From Metasolibacillus sp. (lineage in GTDB: Bacteria > Bacillota > Bacilli > Bacillales_A > Planococcaceae), in contig NZ_JAMBIZ010000024.1 in assembly GCF_025291715.1 (NCBI RefSeq), forward strand, positions 1-55,800: a stretch of 55,800 nt of DNA, read 5' to 3'. The position numbers were made by a program, and so were the translations under genes. Under the pieces are notes generated by a model. The model did no database searches. It saw nothing but the letters and a program-made list of their open reading frames with translations, and was not told the origin of the DNA. Below, in pieces: positions 1 through 9,101 of this stretch; the first letter of the stretch is position 1; every line of letters begins with the position of its first letter.

Positions 1-76
1 AATTGAACCGCCGTATACGGATCCGTACGTACGGTGGTGTGAGAGGACGGGAGTTAATCGCTCCCTCCTACTCTAT
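1..76 (+). mobile_element. 3' end of a group II intron (domains V and VI)
   Basis: Positions 5-40 fold as a domain V hairpin: ACCGCCGT pairs with ACGGTGGT (one G-U), followed by an inner TACG/CGTA stem and a two-base bulge on the 3' side. Positions 41-75 form a domain VI-like stem, GAGG..GGGAG with CTCCC..CCTACTC, carrying an unpaired A near its base that would be the branch point, and the intron should end near CTCTAT at 71-76. The sequence GTACGGTGGTGTGAGAGG is characteristic of bacterial group II introns. The intron-encoded reverse transcriptase and the 5' end must lie upstream of the window, so only the 3' boundary is seen. Confidence 0.75.
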
Positions 77-355
77 TTTATGCAGCAAATAAGCTGATAT
101 TAAAAAGCTAAACAATATATGGGATTACGGACTATCTTTTAAAATGATAAATTTGTTTCATTTTTAGAAATCTTATTGCTGATGACAAAGTAATTAGCTA
201 CATATATTTTTAGCGCCCTCCAAAGAACAAGGCACAGTCCTCCCTTTAAAAATACTGTTAACCACAGTTTTGAAGATGAGCTAATTATAATTAAAATAAT
301 GAAACCTTTTGCAATTGTTTTTCGTAAAGAAAGAAAACGGAGGGAGGAGAAACAT

Positions 356-436
356 ATGGTAAAAGGCATGTTCTTACTAATTATTGTTTTAACTACCATT
401 ATCATTCAAAATGTCAGAAAACCTAAGAAAGAATAG
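356..436 (+). CDS. 26-aa small hydrophobic membrane protein
   Basis: An ATG at 356 is preceded by a very strong ribosome binding site, GGAGGGAGGAG at 339-349, six to seven bases away. The 26-residue product has a short N-terminus, a hydrophobic run (MFLLIIVLTTIII) that would form one membrane helix, and a basic tail (RKPKKE), so an N-out, C-in insertion is expected. I do not recognise a family. Support rests on the ribosome binding site and the membrane-protein shape; there is no neighbour in an operon. The 88-residue reading frame on the opposite strand across 139-405 has no ribosome binding site and looks spurious. Confidence 0.45.
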   Translation: MVKGMFLLIIVLTTIIIQNVRKPKKE

Positions 437-743
437 CTATATTTCTTTATGGAATGAAGCTAATAATATTGTTTTGGTTATATCTAAACATTTTAGCTTC
501 CTTCTAGCAAATTTCATATTGCTTATCACTTAAAGGCTAGTTCGTTTCAACATACATGCAACATCACAATTAGTCATAGCACTTTAAAATACCTATTTAG
601 CGTGCTACATTAAGCAGGATAACAACGTTCAAATGTTTGGTAAATTGTCATAATTACAAAAAAAATACTGTAAAACAACTGGATTTATATCCTATATTTA
701 GATAGAATAATATCATATTGACTTTAAGGGGGATTCTTTCATT
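437..743. other. AT-rich intergenic region upstream of the first SLH gene
   Basis: No gene is supported here. An inverted repeat, GAAGCTAA at 456-463 with TTAGCTTC at 493-500, follows the small ORF but lacks a T-run, so it is only a weak terminator candidate. A ribosome binding site, AAGGGGGAT, ends about ten bases before the ATG at 744. TTGTCA at 645-650 could be a -35 element but no convincing -10 lies at the right spacing. Confidence 0.4.
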
Positions 744-2102
744 ATGAAAAAGAAATTATACACAGTGGCCGTTGCTTCATTAGCAGCAACAGCAGTAGCA
801 GTTGCACCAGCGGCGGCAGCAGATACGTTTTCAGATGTGAAAAAAGACAATGCACATTATGAAGCGATTACAGCATTACATACAGCAGGTGTTATTAGCG
901 GTTATCCAGATGGCACATTTAAGCCAGCAAAAGATGTAACACGCGGACAAGCAGCAAAAATGATTGCTGGTGCACTAGGTTTGGATACAAAAAATGTTGA
1001 GAATCCGAAGTTAGCAGATTTACCAAAAACGCATCAATACTACGGTCCAATTGCAGCATTAGCAGAGCTTGGTGCCATTGAATATTACGTAGATGATAAC
1101 ACTGTTGCACCAAATGAAGCTATTTCACGTGGTGAATTTATCTTTATGCTAGCAACAGGTCTTGGCATTGAGGAAGAAATCGTGGAGGATGCAGACGCTA
1201 CAATTACACGTGGTGAAGTAGCATCATTCATTTATGAAACATTAAGTGAAGAAGCTGAAGAAGAAACAACGACAGAAGATTCAGCAACAGTTGAACAAAC
1301 AACTGCGGATGCGGCGTTATTAGAAACAGTGTTCACAAAAGCAGCTGAAAAGCAATTAGCAACAGAAAGCTTGAAAGCAGCAATTACTATGGCACAATCA
1401 ATGGTAATTCAAGATGGTGAAGAAGCAGTAACAGTTGATGCAAACATAAAAATGGATATGTCAATTGTCAATAAGCCAATGGCGTTCTTTGCTGAAGGTA
1501 CAGTAGCGATGGTTGAACCAACAACTGGTGAAGCAATCGAGATGCCAATTAAAATGTATATGACTGAAAAAGATGGCATGTACGTGTATGAAGGCTTAAC
1601 AAAAACTTGGGTTAAATATCCTACTGAAATGTTTGACGAAATTTTAGCACAAACAGGTGCACAAATAAATGCAGCAGAGCAATTAGAAATGCTAAAAAAA
1701 TTCGCAACTGATTTCAAAATTAAAGAAGAAGGTAATCACTATATTTTATCTTTAACAGGGGCTGGCGATAAATTTACTGAGCTAGTTCAAGAGCAAATGG
1801 GTGCATTAAACTTAGGCTTAGATGAGGAAGCTCTTGCTGAAATTAAAAACATGAAATTTGATACATTCACATACGACATCAAAATTAATAAAGAAACATT
1901 TGATATCGAAGAAATGGTTATGAATTTCGGCTTTGGCATGAAGGCTGAAGGCATAACAATGGATGTTACAAATAAATCAACAATCAAATACACAGACTAC
2001 AACAGCGTATCAACAATTACAATTCCAGAAGAAGTATTAAAAAATGCTAAGACATTTGAGGAATTAGATTTATCTGCTATTGAAGAAACAGAAGCAAAAT
2101 AA
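744..2102 (+). CDS. SLH-domain surface protein with DUF6612-like C-terminal domain
   Basis: The product has 452 residues. Residues 1-26 form a Sec signal peptide (MKKK, hydrophobic core, AAAA cleavage region). Two clear SLH motifs follow (FSDV..HYEAITALHTAGVI..GYPDGTFKP..TRGQAAKMI at about 28-75, then a second around 88-140), with a degenerate third at about 150-170; SLH repeats bind pyruvylated secondary cell wall polymer and tether proteins to the wall. After an acidic linker, residues ~185-450 resemble the LppX/LolA-like fold of DUF6612 lipoproteins (MYMTEKDGMYVYEG, TWVKYP), of unknown ligand. Probable role is a wall-attached binding protein. It shares its architecture with the next gene, suggesting tandem duplication of the anchor. 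The domain assignment of the C-terminal half is by resemblance only. Confidence 0.8.
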   Translation: MKKKLYTVAVASLAATAVAVAPAAAADTFSDVKKDNAHYEAITALHTAGVISGYPDGTFKPAKDVTRGQAAKMIAGALGLDTKNVENPKLADLPKTHQYYGPIAALAELGAIEYYVDDNTVAPNEAISRGEFIFMLATGLGIEEEIVEDADATITRGEVASFIYETLSEEAEEETTTEDSATVEQTTADAALLETVFTKAAEKQLATESLKAAITMAQSMVIQDGEEAVTVDANIKMDMSIVNKPMAFFAEGTVAMVEPTTGEAIEMPIKMYMTEKDGMYVYEGLTKTWVKYPTEMFDEILAQTGAQINAAEQLEMLKKFATDFKIKEEGNHYILSLTGAGDKFTELVQEQMGALNLGLDEEALAEIKNMKFDTFTYDIKINKETFDIEEMVMNFGFGMKAEGITMDVTNKSTIKYTDYNSVSTITIPEEVLKNAKTFEELDLSAIEETEAK

Positions 2103-2154
2103 TAATGAAGCTAGTTGAAAAACATAACAAAACAATAGAGTAAGAAATATATGG

Positions 2155-2193
2155 GTCGGTTTATGCTAGGATTTTAGTATAAATCGACTTTTT
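2155..2193 (+). terminator. Rho-independent terminator after the first SLH gene
   Basis: A 14-bp stem, 2155-2168 with 2175-2188 (all positions paired, three of them G-T), has a 6-base loop and is followed by five Ts at 2189-2193. This separates the two SLH genes transcriptionally. Confidence 0.8.
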
Positions 2194-2324
2194 CAATACT
2201 ATCAATATGACAGGCATGTTTTTTTATTAAGAATATTATTAATTATCTAGAATTCTATAGCGCTTTCATGTAGAATTTAAGTGTACACTTTAGATTTGAT
2301 ATAAAGATGGAGGTAATTTCCCAA

Positions 2325-4553
2325 ATGACGAAAAAACGAAACAAATTTTACGCAGCAACAGCTGCTGTTGCTGTTACAGCTACTGTAGTAGCTGTAACAC
2401 CTGCATTAGCAGCAGGCACTTTTTCAGATGTAAAAGCTGGCGATGCACATTATGAAGGAATTACAGCATTACATGAAGCAGGCGTTATTAAAGGCTATCC
2501 AGATGGTACATTTAAACCAAATCAAAATGTAACACGTGGACAAGCAGCAAAAATTATTGCTGGTGTATTAGGTCTTGATACGCAAAAAGTAGAAAATCCA
2601 AAATTTGCGGATATTCCAACATCACACCAATACTATGGACCAATCGCAGCGTTAGCAGCACTTGATGCAATCGAAATCTATGAAGATAACACAATTGAGC
2701 CAAACGAAACAATTACGCGTGGCGAATTAGCATTCATGATTGCGCAAGCATTAGGTCTAGAAGCAGAGGGCGATAGCCCGTTCAAAGATGTACCTGCAGA
2801 TAATGACTATGCATACTTTGTGACAGCATTATATGAAGCAGGTATTGCACAAGGCCTTTCTGAAACACAATTTGGCGTTGAGCAAAATGTAAAACGTGGG
2901 CAATTAGCAACATTTATTTTAAATGCTGTGAACACATTAACTGAAGAGCCTGAAACACCAGAAGTAACAACAGGCGATACATTTACATTATCTGTATTAC
3001 ACGTTAATGACACGCATGCACGTGCAGATAAAATGCCTAAATTAGCTACAGCTGTGAAAGAGCAGCGTGAAGCGAAGGAAAACGCTTTAACATTACATGC
3101 TGGGGATGCTTTCAGCGGTACATTATACTTCAATGAATTCCATGGTAAAGCGGATTTAGAGCTATTAAATGAAATCGGCTTTGATGCAATGGTGTTCGGT
3201 AACCATGAGTTTGATTTAGGTTCATCACCTGAAGGACATCAAGCATTAGCAGATTTCGTAGCAGGTGCTAAATTCTCATTCGTTTCAGCAAACGTGGATT
3301 TCTCAGCTGATGATAAGTTCAAAGGCTTATTTACAGACTTAGTTTCAAGTGAGCCTGAAAACGGTAAAATTTATTCAGGTATCGTGAAAGAAATTAACGG
3401 TGAAAAAGTAGGTATCTTTGGCTTAACAACGGAAGAAACAAAAGATATCGCATCACCTGATAAAGTAGTATTCTCAAACTATATTGAAGAAGCAGAAAAA
3501 GCAGTAGCTGCATTTGAAGGTATGGGTGTTAATAAAATTATTGCGTTAACACATATCGGCTATAACGATAATCCAAACGTTGACAATGATATTTTACTAG
3601 CGAAAAGTGTACCTGGCATCGATTTAATTGTTGGTGGACATGACCATACAAAATTAGAAGAGCCATTTGTTGTTGATACAAATACAGTTGGTGAAGACAA
3701 AGAGGCAACATTAATCGTTCAAGCAAATGAATATGTAAACTATTTAGGAACAATTGATGTGACATTTGATGAAAATGGCGTTGTCACAGAATATGATGGT
3801 AAGCTAATCGACTTAGGTGAAGTAGCAGAGGATGAAGCACTAGTAAAATTATTAGCTCCATACAAAGCACATGTGGATGGCGTAAATAATAAAGAAATCG
3901 GTGTGACATTAACTGAAGATTTAGCAAGCCCACGCGCAACTGAAAATAGCTTAGAAAGTGTACGCAGCAATGAAACAGTACTAGGCAATATTATTACAGA
4001 TGGTATGTTAGCAAAAGCACAAAAATATACTGATAAACCAGTTGTAATGGCATTCCAAAACGGTGGTGGTATTCGTGCAGCGATTCCAGCTGGCAATATT
4101 ACAGTTGGTCAAGTAATTACTGTACTACCATTCGGTAATACACTAGCACTTATGGATGCAACAGGTGCAGAGCTAAAAGCAGCATTTGAAGTATCAGTGA
4201 AAAATGCACCAAAAGAAAATGGTGGTTTCCTACACGTTGCAGGTGCAAAATTAAAATATGATTCTTCAAAAGAAGTAGGTTCTCGTGTTGTATCAATCGA
4301 ATACTTCGATAAAGCATCTGGCAGCTATGTAGCACTTGATGATGATAAAACATATACAGTTGCAACTAATGCGTTTACAGCTAAAGGTGGAGACGGATTT
4401 GATATGTTTGCAAAAGCATATGCAGAAGGCCGTGTAACAGATTTAGGTTTATCTGATTGGGAAAACTTCCAAGAGCAATTACTTTCATTAAAAGAAGTAC
4501 CAACAAAGACAGAAGGTCGCATTGTTGATGTTGCACTAGAAGAAGCAAAATAA
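2325..4553 (+). CDS. SLH-anchored 5'-nucleotidase / 2',3'-cyclic phosphodiesterase family protein
   Basis: I place the start at ATG 2325 because the ATG at 2307 overlaps the Shine-Dalgarno GGAGGT (2309-2314); this gives 742 residues beginning MTKKRNKFYAA. Order: signal peptide (to about 30), three SLH motifs (about 31-205), a calcineurin-like metallophosphatase domain (about 219-460: VNDTHAR, HAGDAFSG, GNHEFD, THIGYN, GGHDH) and a 5'-nucleotidase C-terminal domain (about 520-700: NGGGIRAAIPAG, LPFGN). All metal ligands of the UshA/YfkN family are visible. It should act outside the membrane, bound to the cell wall, dephosphorylating nucleotides for phosphate and nucleoside salvage. The SLH block closely resembles the preceding protein. 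The family call is secure; the physiological substrate is not determinable. Confidence 0.92.
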   Translation: MTKKRNKFYAATAAVAVTATVVAVTPALAAGTFSDVKAGDAHYEGITALHEAGVIKGYPDGTFKPNQNVTRGQAAKIIAGVLGLDTQKVENPKFADIPTSHQYYGPIAALAALDAIEIYEDNTIEPNETITRGELAFMIAQALGLEAEGDSPFKDVPADNDYAYFVTALYEAGIAQGLSETQFGVEQNVKRGQLATFILNAVNTLTEEPETPEVTTGDTFTLSVLHVNDTHARADKMPKLATAVKEQREAKENALTLHAGDAFSGTLYFNEFHGKADLELLNEIGFDAMVFGNHEFDLGSSPEGHQALADFVAGAKFSFVSANVDFSADDKFKGLFTDLVSSEPENGKIYSGIVKEINGEKVGIFGLTTEETKDIASPDKVVFSNYIEEAEKAVAAFEGMGVNKIIALTHIGYNDNPNVDNDILLAKSVPGIDLIVGGHDHTKLEEPFVVDTNTVGEDKEATLIVQANEYVNYLGTIDVTFDENGVVTEYDGKLIDLGEVAEDEALVKLLAPYKAHVDGVNNKEIGVTLTEDLASPRATENSLESVRSNETVLGNIITDGMLAKAQKYTDKPVVMAFQNGGGIRAAIPAGNITVGQVITVLPFGNTLALMDATGAELKAAFEVSVKNAPKENGGFLHVAGAKLKYDSSKEVGSRVVSIEYFDKASGSYVALDDDKTYTVATNAFTAKGGDGFDMFAKAYAEGRVTDLGLSDWENFQEQLLSLKEVPTKTEGRIVDVALEEAK

Positions 4554-4597
4554 TAATATAATGCTATATTATGTAAAAAAATAGCATTGCAAGCAAA

Positions 4598-4657
4598 GCC
4601 TGAACAAGGAAGTAAACGCAAACATCGAGCGTTTTACAAAATTGTTCAGGCTTTTTT
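4598..4657 (+). terminator. Terminator after the SLH-nucleotidase gene
   Basis: GCCTGAACAA at 4598-4607 pairs with TTGTTCAGGC at 4642-4651, an inner GTAAACGC/GCGTTTTAC stem extends it, and six Ts follow at 4652-4657. Confidence 0.85.
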
Positions 4658-4782
4658 AATTTGCATAAGAAAGCTTATAGCATCATATTTCAGCATTTTT
4701 TTGCGAAATCAACAAAATTTCACTTTTATATGATGATAAAGGATAGAAGATTAGTTGATTTTTGAAAATAAAAGAAGTTGAT

Positions 4783-4847
4783 GTTGCTAGAAAATTTATA
4801 ACATTCGATTAGCAACGTTGACATAGTATAAAAGAAATGCATATAAT
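4783..4847 (+). promoter_or_regulatory. Sigma-A-type promoter with upstream inverted repeat for the chemoreceptor gene
   Basis: TTGACA at 4818-4823 and TATAAT at 4842-4847 are perfect consensus hexamers separated by 18 bases, so transcription should start near 4854. Immediately upstream an inverted repeat, GTTGCTA at 4783-4789 and TAGCAAC at 4810-4816, abuts the -35 and could be an operator. No SigD-type motility promoter was seen. Confidence 0.75.
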
Positions 4848-4879
4848 GAGATTGTGTGTGAAAAAGGGGGTATTTTTGG

Positions 4880-6565
4880 TTGAGTATTGGGAAAAAATTA
4901 TACATATCTTTAGGTACATTAGTTGTGATTATCTTCGGTATTTCAGTTTTTAGCTATTTGCAAATCTCGAAGGTCAATAATAGGTATAATGAACTGATAG
5001 ATAGTCGTTTAGAGCAAGTTTATTTGGCAGCAGATGTGCAGTCACGTATAGGGGGACAAGGGGCTTTTTTACGACAATATGTATTAGCAAAGGGTTCTGA
5101 CGCACTGTCGAGCTTAGAAAATGAGCAAAAGGCGATTGCAGCTTCATTACAGCGCTTAGAGGAGATTGCATCTGCTGGTACAATGGAGGAATTACTTGCC
5201 CAATTAATTGAAGCAAATAATAACTATAGTGAAGCAGCGGCACGTGTAATTGGCTTAGTGGATGATGGGAAAGTTGATAGTGCGATTCCAATATTAAATA
5301 TTGAAGTGCGTAAAGTCAATAATAAACTAAGTGAAGCAGCGAATGAAATGCTTATCTATAATAAAGAACGATTTACTGAAACGCAAAAGGAAACAGGCAA
5401 GCAAGTAGAGCAAGTAACGATTATTTTAGCCATTATTTCACTTGTAAGTATTATTATCGGTATTATAAGTGTTTTAGCAATTATGCGTGTAGTTGTAATG
5501 CCATTAAAGGCATTAGCAGGAGCAGTAGACCAAATTGCAACAGGGGATTTAACAGTTGAGGACGTTGCCATAAAGTCAAAAGATGAAGTAGCAACAATTG
5601 CGACATCCTTCAATTTAATGAAGGCATCACTGCGTGAATTAATTACTGTGGCGAGCGAAAATGCGGAGCAGCTTTCCAACATCTCGAAAGAGCTGACAAC
5701 AAATACAGCGCAAGTATCCTCAACGTCTACAACGGTTGCAAGCAGCATTGAACAAATTTCATCAAGCACACACGGATCATCACAAATCGCAACAGATACT
5801 TCAGTTGCAATGGATGAAACAGCCTTTGGTATTCAAAATATTGCGGAGTCTACGCAAACGGTACACAATGAGGCACAAAATACGCAAGTCATTGCAAGTA
5901 AAGGGCTTGTTACGATTGAAGATGCGAAAGAGCAAATGCAAGATATTTATAGCTCAACGAAATTAACAACAGAGTTAATTTCAAAGCTAATCACACATTC
6001 ACAACAAATTCAAAGCATTACAAATGTTATTACAGATATTACAGATCAAACGAATTTATTAGCATTAAATGCGGCAATTGAAGCAGCACGCGCTGGCGAG
6101 CATGGTAAAGGCTTTGCTGTCGTGGCAGATGAGGTGCGCAAATTAGCAGAGCAATCGAAATCATCCGCTAATTTAATTGTGAACTTAACGACAGAAATTT
6201 TACATGAGACGAAAAATGTAGAAGGCGCTGTTGCAGATAGTTTACAGCGTGTTGAGACAGGTGTACAAGTTATTGAAGTAGCAGGAGATTCCTTCAATCA
6301 AATTACTGGAGCAATCGAAAATATGACGATGCGCATTGCGGATGCATCTGCTGTTACAGAGCAAATTTCAGCAGCAACAGAGGAAGTTTCAGCATCTGTT
6401 TCAGAGCTAGCTTCCAACGTCAATGGTGTAGCGAACAGTACGGAAGAAATCGTGCTGCAAATCAGTGAGCAAGTGGCATCGATTCAGGAAATTAACGCTG
6501 TATCTGCAGAGCTTGAAATAAAAGCAGGAGAGCTTACACAAGCAATTGCGAAATTTAAAATTTAA
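4880..6565 (+). CDS. Methyl-accepting chemotaxis protein
   Basis: The start is TTG 4880, placed by AAAGGGGG at 4863-4870. The 561-residue product has a membrane helix at about 8-28, an extracellular four-helix-bundle-like sensor region (about 30-175), a second membrane helix (about 178-202), a HAMP domain (about 203-255) and a long cytoplasmic coiled coil. The signalling tip is at about 390-430 ([37 protein letters not shown]), which contacts CheA and CheW. It is a transmembrane chemoreceptor; the ligand cannot be told from sequence. It is monocistronic, with its own promoter and terminator, as is common for scattered receptor genes. Confidence 0.95.
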   Translation: MSIGKKLYISLGTLVVIIFGISVFSYLQISKVNNRYNELIDSRLEQVYLAADVQSRIGGQGAFLRQYVLAKGSDALSSLENEQKAIAASLQRLEEIASAGTMEELLAQLIEANNNYSEAAARVIGLVDDGKVDSAIPILNIEVRKVNNKLSEAANEMLIYNKERFTETQKETGKQVEQVTIILAIISLVSIIIGIISVLAIMRVVVMPLKALAGAVDQIATGDLTVEDVAIKSKDEVATIATSFNLMKASLRELITVASENAEQLSNISKELTTNTAQVSSTSTTVASSIEQISSSTHGSSQIATDTSVAMDETAFGIQNIAESTQTVHNEAQNTQVIASKGLVTIEDAKEQMQDIYSSTKLTTELISKLITHSQQIQSITNVITDITDQTNLLALNAAIEAARAGEHGKGFAVVADEVRKLAEQSKSSANLIVNLTTEILHETKNVEGAVADSLQRVETGVQVIEVAGDSFNQITGAIENMTMRIADASAVTEQISAATEEVSASVSELASNVNGVANSTEEIVLQISEQVASIQEINAVSAELEIKAGELTQAIAKFKI

Positions 6566-6620
6566 CTTGAATCAACAGAAGTCCCGATGCCATTACGTCA
6601 AGGCGTAATTGATTAATCAA

Positions 6621-6656
6621 ACGCAAGAAAGCCATTGTGGCTTCTTGCGTTTTTTA
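6621..6656 (+). terminator. Terminator after the chemoreceptor gene
   Basis: ACGCAAGAAAGCCA (6621-6634) pairs perfectly with TGGCTTCTTGCGT (6638-6650), with a 3-base loop and a run of Ts. Confidence 0.9.
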
Positions 6657-6698
6657 TGTACAATAAGAATAAAACTAACAGCATGAATGGAGGAAGCG

Positions 6699-7253
6699 AT
6701 GCGATTTAGTAAACAGCAGAAGCAATTTGAGCACTTTTTAGCCGATAAGCTGAAAGGGCAAGTACAGCTTTATGCGACAGTACATCGAAAGGCGCATGAC
6801 CAGCCTGCAAAAGTATGGCTAGTATATAAAGGTGAGGAAATTTTGCGCACGGATGATTTAGCATTCCAAGTACGTGTGAATCAGCAATATACAAAGCAAG
6901 CAATGGAGCTACCGCGAATACCATACAACGAAAATTGGGAAGTGATGATGCAATCAACAGAACGCCAGGCACTTGTGAATTTAAGCGATCAAATCGAACA
7001 GCAAGTAATGAATGAGGGACTTTACCCTGCTTGGTTGTTCTATCAAGCATTAGATGCATTTTATGGACTTACAATAGAGGGGGCACTGCATCATGAAAAT
7101 GAGCTAGTGCAAGTGCTTGCAATGCTTGACCGTAGACTAGGAAAACGCAGACTTGCAGCAATGGAGCCACAAACTCCACTTGCACAAAAATTCCATGCTT
7201 TACGCTGTGAAGTAGAAGGTATAATTAAAATAGGCAGGAGTGGAGGAAGATGA
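6699..7253 (+). CDS. SF0329-family-like protein of unknown function
   Basis: The frame opens at ATG 6687, but that ATG overlaps the Shine-Dalgarno GGAGGAAG, so ATG 6699 (MRFSKQQKQF) is preferred, giving 184 residues. The N-terminus (KGQVQLYATVHRKAHDQPAK) resembles the small Bacillus SF0329 family, where RKAHDQ is conserved. No signal peptide, membrane segment or catalytic motif is visible; a soluble cytoplasmic protein is likely. The stop codon overlaps the next gene's start (ATGA), so the two are translationally coupled. The family assignment is from memory of the N-terminal pattern and is moderate. Confidence 0.7.
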   Translation: MRFSKQQKQFEHFLADKLKGQVQLYATVHRKAHDQPAKVWLVYKGEEILRTDDLAFQVRVNQQYTKQAMELPRIPYNENWEVMMQSTERQALVNLSDQIEQQVMNEGLYPAWLFYQALDAFYGLTIEGALHHENELVQVLAMLDRRLGKRRLAAMEPQTPLAQKFHALRCEVEGIIKIGRSGGR

Positions 7254-7576
7254 GTCATTTAGCGAATACATATGAGCTACCCTATTATGCGGTAATTTTT
7301 GCTTCAGAGCGAACAGAGGGTGACCAAGGCTATCATGTGATGGCCGCAAAAATGGCGCAATTAGCGAGTAAGCAAAAGGGCTATTTAGGTGTCGAAAGTG
7401 CAAGAGATACACATTTAGGTATTACCGTTTCCTACTGGCAAACGCTTGAAGATATTGCAGCCTGGAAGGCAAATGCCGCTCATCAGGTGGCACAAGAGCG
7501 TGGAAAAAAGGAATGGTATAGTCGATTCGCATTACGTGTATGCAAAGTGGAGCGCGATTACTTATTTGAAATGTAA
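7250..7576 (+). CDS. Antibiotic biosynthesis monooxygenase (ABM) superfamily protein
   Basis: This 108-residue protein has the dimeric ferredoxin-like ABM fold pattern: YAVIFASERT strand, long helix (GYHVMAAKMAQLASKQKGYLGVES), then SYWQTLEDIAAWKANAAHQVAQERG and a final YSRFALRVCKVERDY. ABM-fold proteins include small monooxygenases and haem- or polyketide-binding enzymes, and most genomic copies have unknown substrates. It overlaps the upstream gene by four bases (ATGA) and is followed by a terminator, so the two form a short operon. Confidence 0.85.
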   Translation: MSHLANTYELPYYAVIFASERTEGDQGYHVMAAKMAQLASKQKGYLGVESARDTHLGITVSYWQTLEDIAAWKANAAHQVAQERGKKEWYSRFALRVCKVERDYLFEM

Positions 7577-7585
7577 ATAAAAAAA

Positions 7586-7609
7586 CCTCTCGCTAAGGAG
7601 AGGCTTTTT
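7586..7609. terminator. Terminator between convergent genes
   Basis: CCTCTC at 7586-7591 pairs with GAGAGG at 7598-7603, flanked by A5 on the left and T5 on the right, so the hairpin can stop transcripts from both the ABM gene and the convergent yxcD-like gene. Confidence 0.8.
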
Positions 7610-7611
7610 AT

Positions 7612-7905
7612 TTACCATGAAACATTGGCAATCATGCCAGCTTCATCATCAATATCAAGCGAGATTCGCGCACTGATTGAATCGCGTTGTAGCTCTTCAT
7701 CGATATAAAGACGTAACGCGGTAATAAAATTAACAGTATTGTATAGTTCAACTTGGCCATTCACATAGGCTTCTGCTGTATAGCCTGCTAAATCATCATA
7801 CATTAGCTCAACTTCTACATTTTCAGGCTGAACATTTTTAAAGCGTGCATGGAAAATGCAAATCGCATTAATTAAATCCTGCTCGAATAATGTTAGTTGT
7901 TCCAT
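7612..7905 (-). CDS. YxcD-like protein (DUF2653)
   Basis: The 97-residue product matches the Bacillus YxcD/DUF2653 pattern: DLINAICIFHA, PENVEVELMYDD, AEAYVNGQ, INFITALRLYIDEE-like and a final acidic DIDDEAG segment. It is a small acidic cytoplasmic protein of unknown role. Its start overlaps the end of the upstream Tim44-like gene by 13 bases, and in Bacillus genomes these two families commonly occur together, which suggests a functional pair. Confidence 0.82.
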   Translation of the reverse strand: MEQLTLFEQDLINAICIFHARFKNVQPENVEVELMYDDLAGYTAEAYVNGQVELYNTVNFITALRLYIDEELQRDSISARISLDIDDEAGMIANVSW

Positions 7906-8357
7906 GTTTTTGACGTCTCATCTTTCTTTTTACGTGTCATTACTTGGTAAATTTTAATGCATAGGAAGACGATTACCGCAATCGCTGCTGCATTGACCAT
8001 AAAGCCTAAAATTGAGCCTAAAATACCTAAATCGCCGAATAAGCTACCAAATAATAAGCCCGCTAAACCACCGATAAAGAGACCTTTCATTAAGCCGCCA
8101 GAAGTGAAGCCACCTTTTTTCGTTTGAGTTGTATCGCTTTTTGATTTATTCGTGTTATTTTGATTTGTTGTCGCGTTGTTATTGTCCTTATTCTCTTTTT
8201 GAATATTAGACTGATTGTTATTGTTGGATTTAAAGCCCTTTTTCCCTGATTTATAAGACTTTGCCTCCACTTGGTGGTCACCACCGAAAAAGATTGTCGT
8301 TCCTACACTTGAGAAGACAAGTGTAAATGCTAGAAATACTGCTGCAAGTTTTTTCAT
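7893..8357 (-). CDS. Tim44-like secreted or membrane-anchored protein with low-complexity linker
   Basis: The 154-residue product begins with a signal peptide or membrane helix (MKKLAAVFLAFTLVFSSVG), continues with an Asn/Gln/Lys-rich linker (about 35-82), then a glycine-rich hydrophobic pair of segments (about 88-140: GGLMKGLFIGGLAGLLFGSLF and a second helix AAAIAVIVFLCIKIY) and a basic tail. Such proteins are annotated as Tim44-domain or preprotein translocase Tim44-like in Bacillus, without functional proof. The gene is the first of a two-gene operon with the yxcD-like gene. A TG-extended TATACT -10 element lies just upstream on this strand (about 8388-8397). Confidence 0.75.
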   Translation of the reverse strand: MKKLAAVFLAFTLVFSSVGTTIFFGGDHQVEAKSYKSGKKGFKSNNNNQSNIQKENKDNNNATTNQNNTNKSKSDTTQTKKGGFTSGGLMKGLFIGGLAGLLFGSLFGDLGILGSILGFMVNAAAIAVIVFLCIKIYQVMTRKKKDETSKTWNN

Positions 8358-8500
8358 TTCTTTCCTCCATAAAATGTTCTACAACTATAGTATAACAAAA
8401 GAGTGAATTGAAGAAAAACAAATACACTACAATTTTTGCCCAATGCTATGCTGATTTTAAAAAATATGGTATCTTTGTACAAGGTGAAAGGGGAATCAAG

Positions 8501-9070
8501 ATGTCGGCACAGCAACAATACAATGGTCTTATTTTATTAGCATCATACATACAGCGCATTTACATAGCAGAAACAATCAACGAACGTACAGGACAACAAG
8601 TGAGCTCAGCACGTCTATCTCAAGCGAAAAAATATTTAGATGAGCTCAATATGCTCATGCCATTGTTTGAGCAAACACGCACATTAACAGATACGCAATT
8701 ACAGCGTGTGAAAGAAATAACAGCGAGCACAAAACATTTTATGGAAGGCTATTTTCCGCAGTCTCCTGTGACATTCTTACAAAAGCTTGCAATTGTTGGC
8801 TCCTCTTTATATGGCGAGCAGGCAATGAATGCAGGCGTGCTGCGCTTAGGACAGCTATTCCAAAAGGAAGTAGGCAAAGACTTTGCAATGCGCGTCAAAT
8901 TTTATGAGGAGCGCACACAATTTATTGATGCGGTCGTTCATACGCTGTATCAGCACGAGGAGCTAGAGGAAAATTTACAGCAAATTATCGCTAATTGGTT
9001 TGAAGGCATTATCGCCAATCGCCAATACGTACTACAAGATATGGATAAAATCGATCAATTTTTCGCTTGA
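8501..9070 (+). CDS. Hypothetical cytoplasmic protein, 189 residues
   Basis: The frame is open from 8408, but AAGGGG at about 8488-8493 positions translation at ATG 8501 (MSAQQQYNGL). The protein is largely helical, with no signal peptide, cysteine clusters or recognisable catalytic motif; it ends DMDKIDQFFA. I do not recognise a family. It is divergently transcribed from the Tim44-like gene. Its stop codon (TGA 9068-9070) lies inside the -35 region of the argS promoter, so the two units are tightly packed. Confidence 0.75.
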   Translation: MSAQQQYNGLILLASYIQRIYIAETINERTGQQVSSARLSQAKKYLDELNMLMPLFEQTRTLTDTQLQRVKEITASTKHFMEGYFPQSPVTFLQKLAIVGSSLYGEQAMNAGVLRLGQLFQKEVGKDFAMRVKFYEERTQFIDAVVHTLYQHEELEENLQQIIANWFEGIIANRQYVLQDMDKIDQFFA

Positions 9071-9095
9071 CGCACGTATTGTTCATTGTTAAAAT
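9067..9095 (+). promoter_or_regulatory. Promoter of the argS T-box transcript
   Basis: TTGACG at 9067-9072 and TAAAAT at 9090-9095 are separated by 17 bases, predicting a start near 9102. The -35 overlaps the stop codon of the preceding gene. Confidence 0.65.
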
Positions 9096-9101
9096 AATTG
9101 A

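Noticed and set aside
139-405. 88-codon minus-strand reading frame near the intron end
   Set aside because: No ribosome binding site, biased composition, and it runs antisense to the better-supported mini-gene at 356.
7612-7905. QLTLF near the N-terminus of the YxcD-like protein as a clamp-binding motif
   Set aside because: It lies within the conserved folded N-terminus of the family, not in a flexible tail, so a chance match is more likely.
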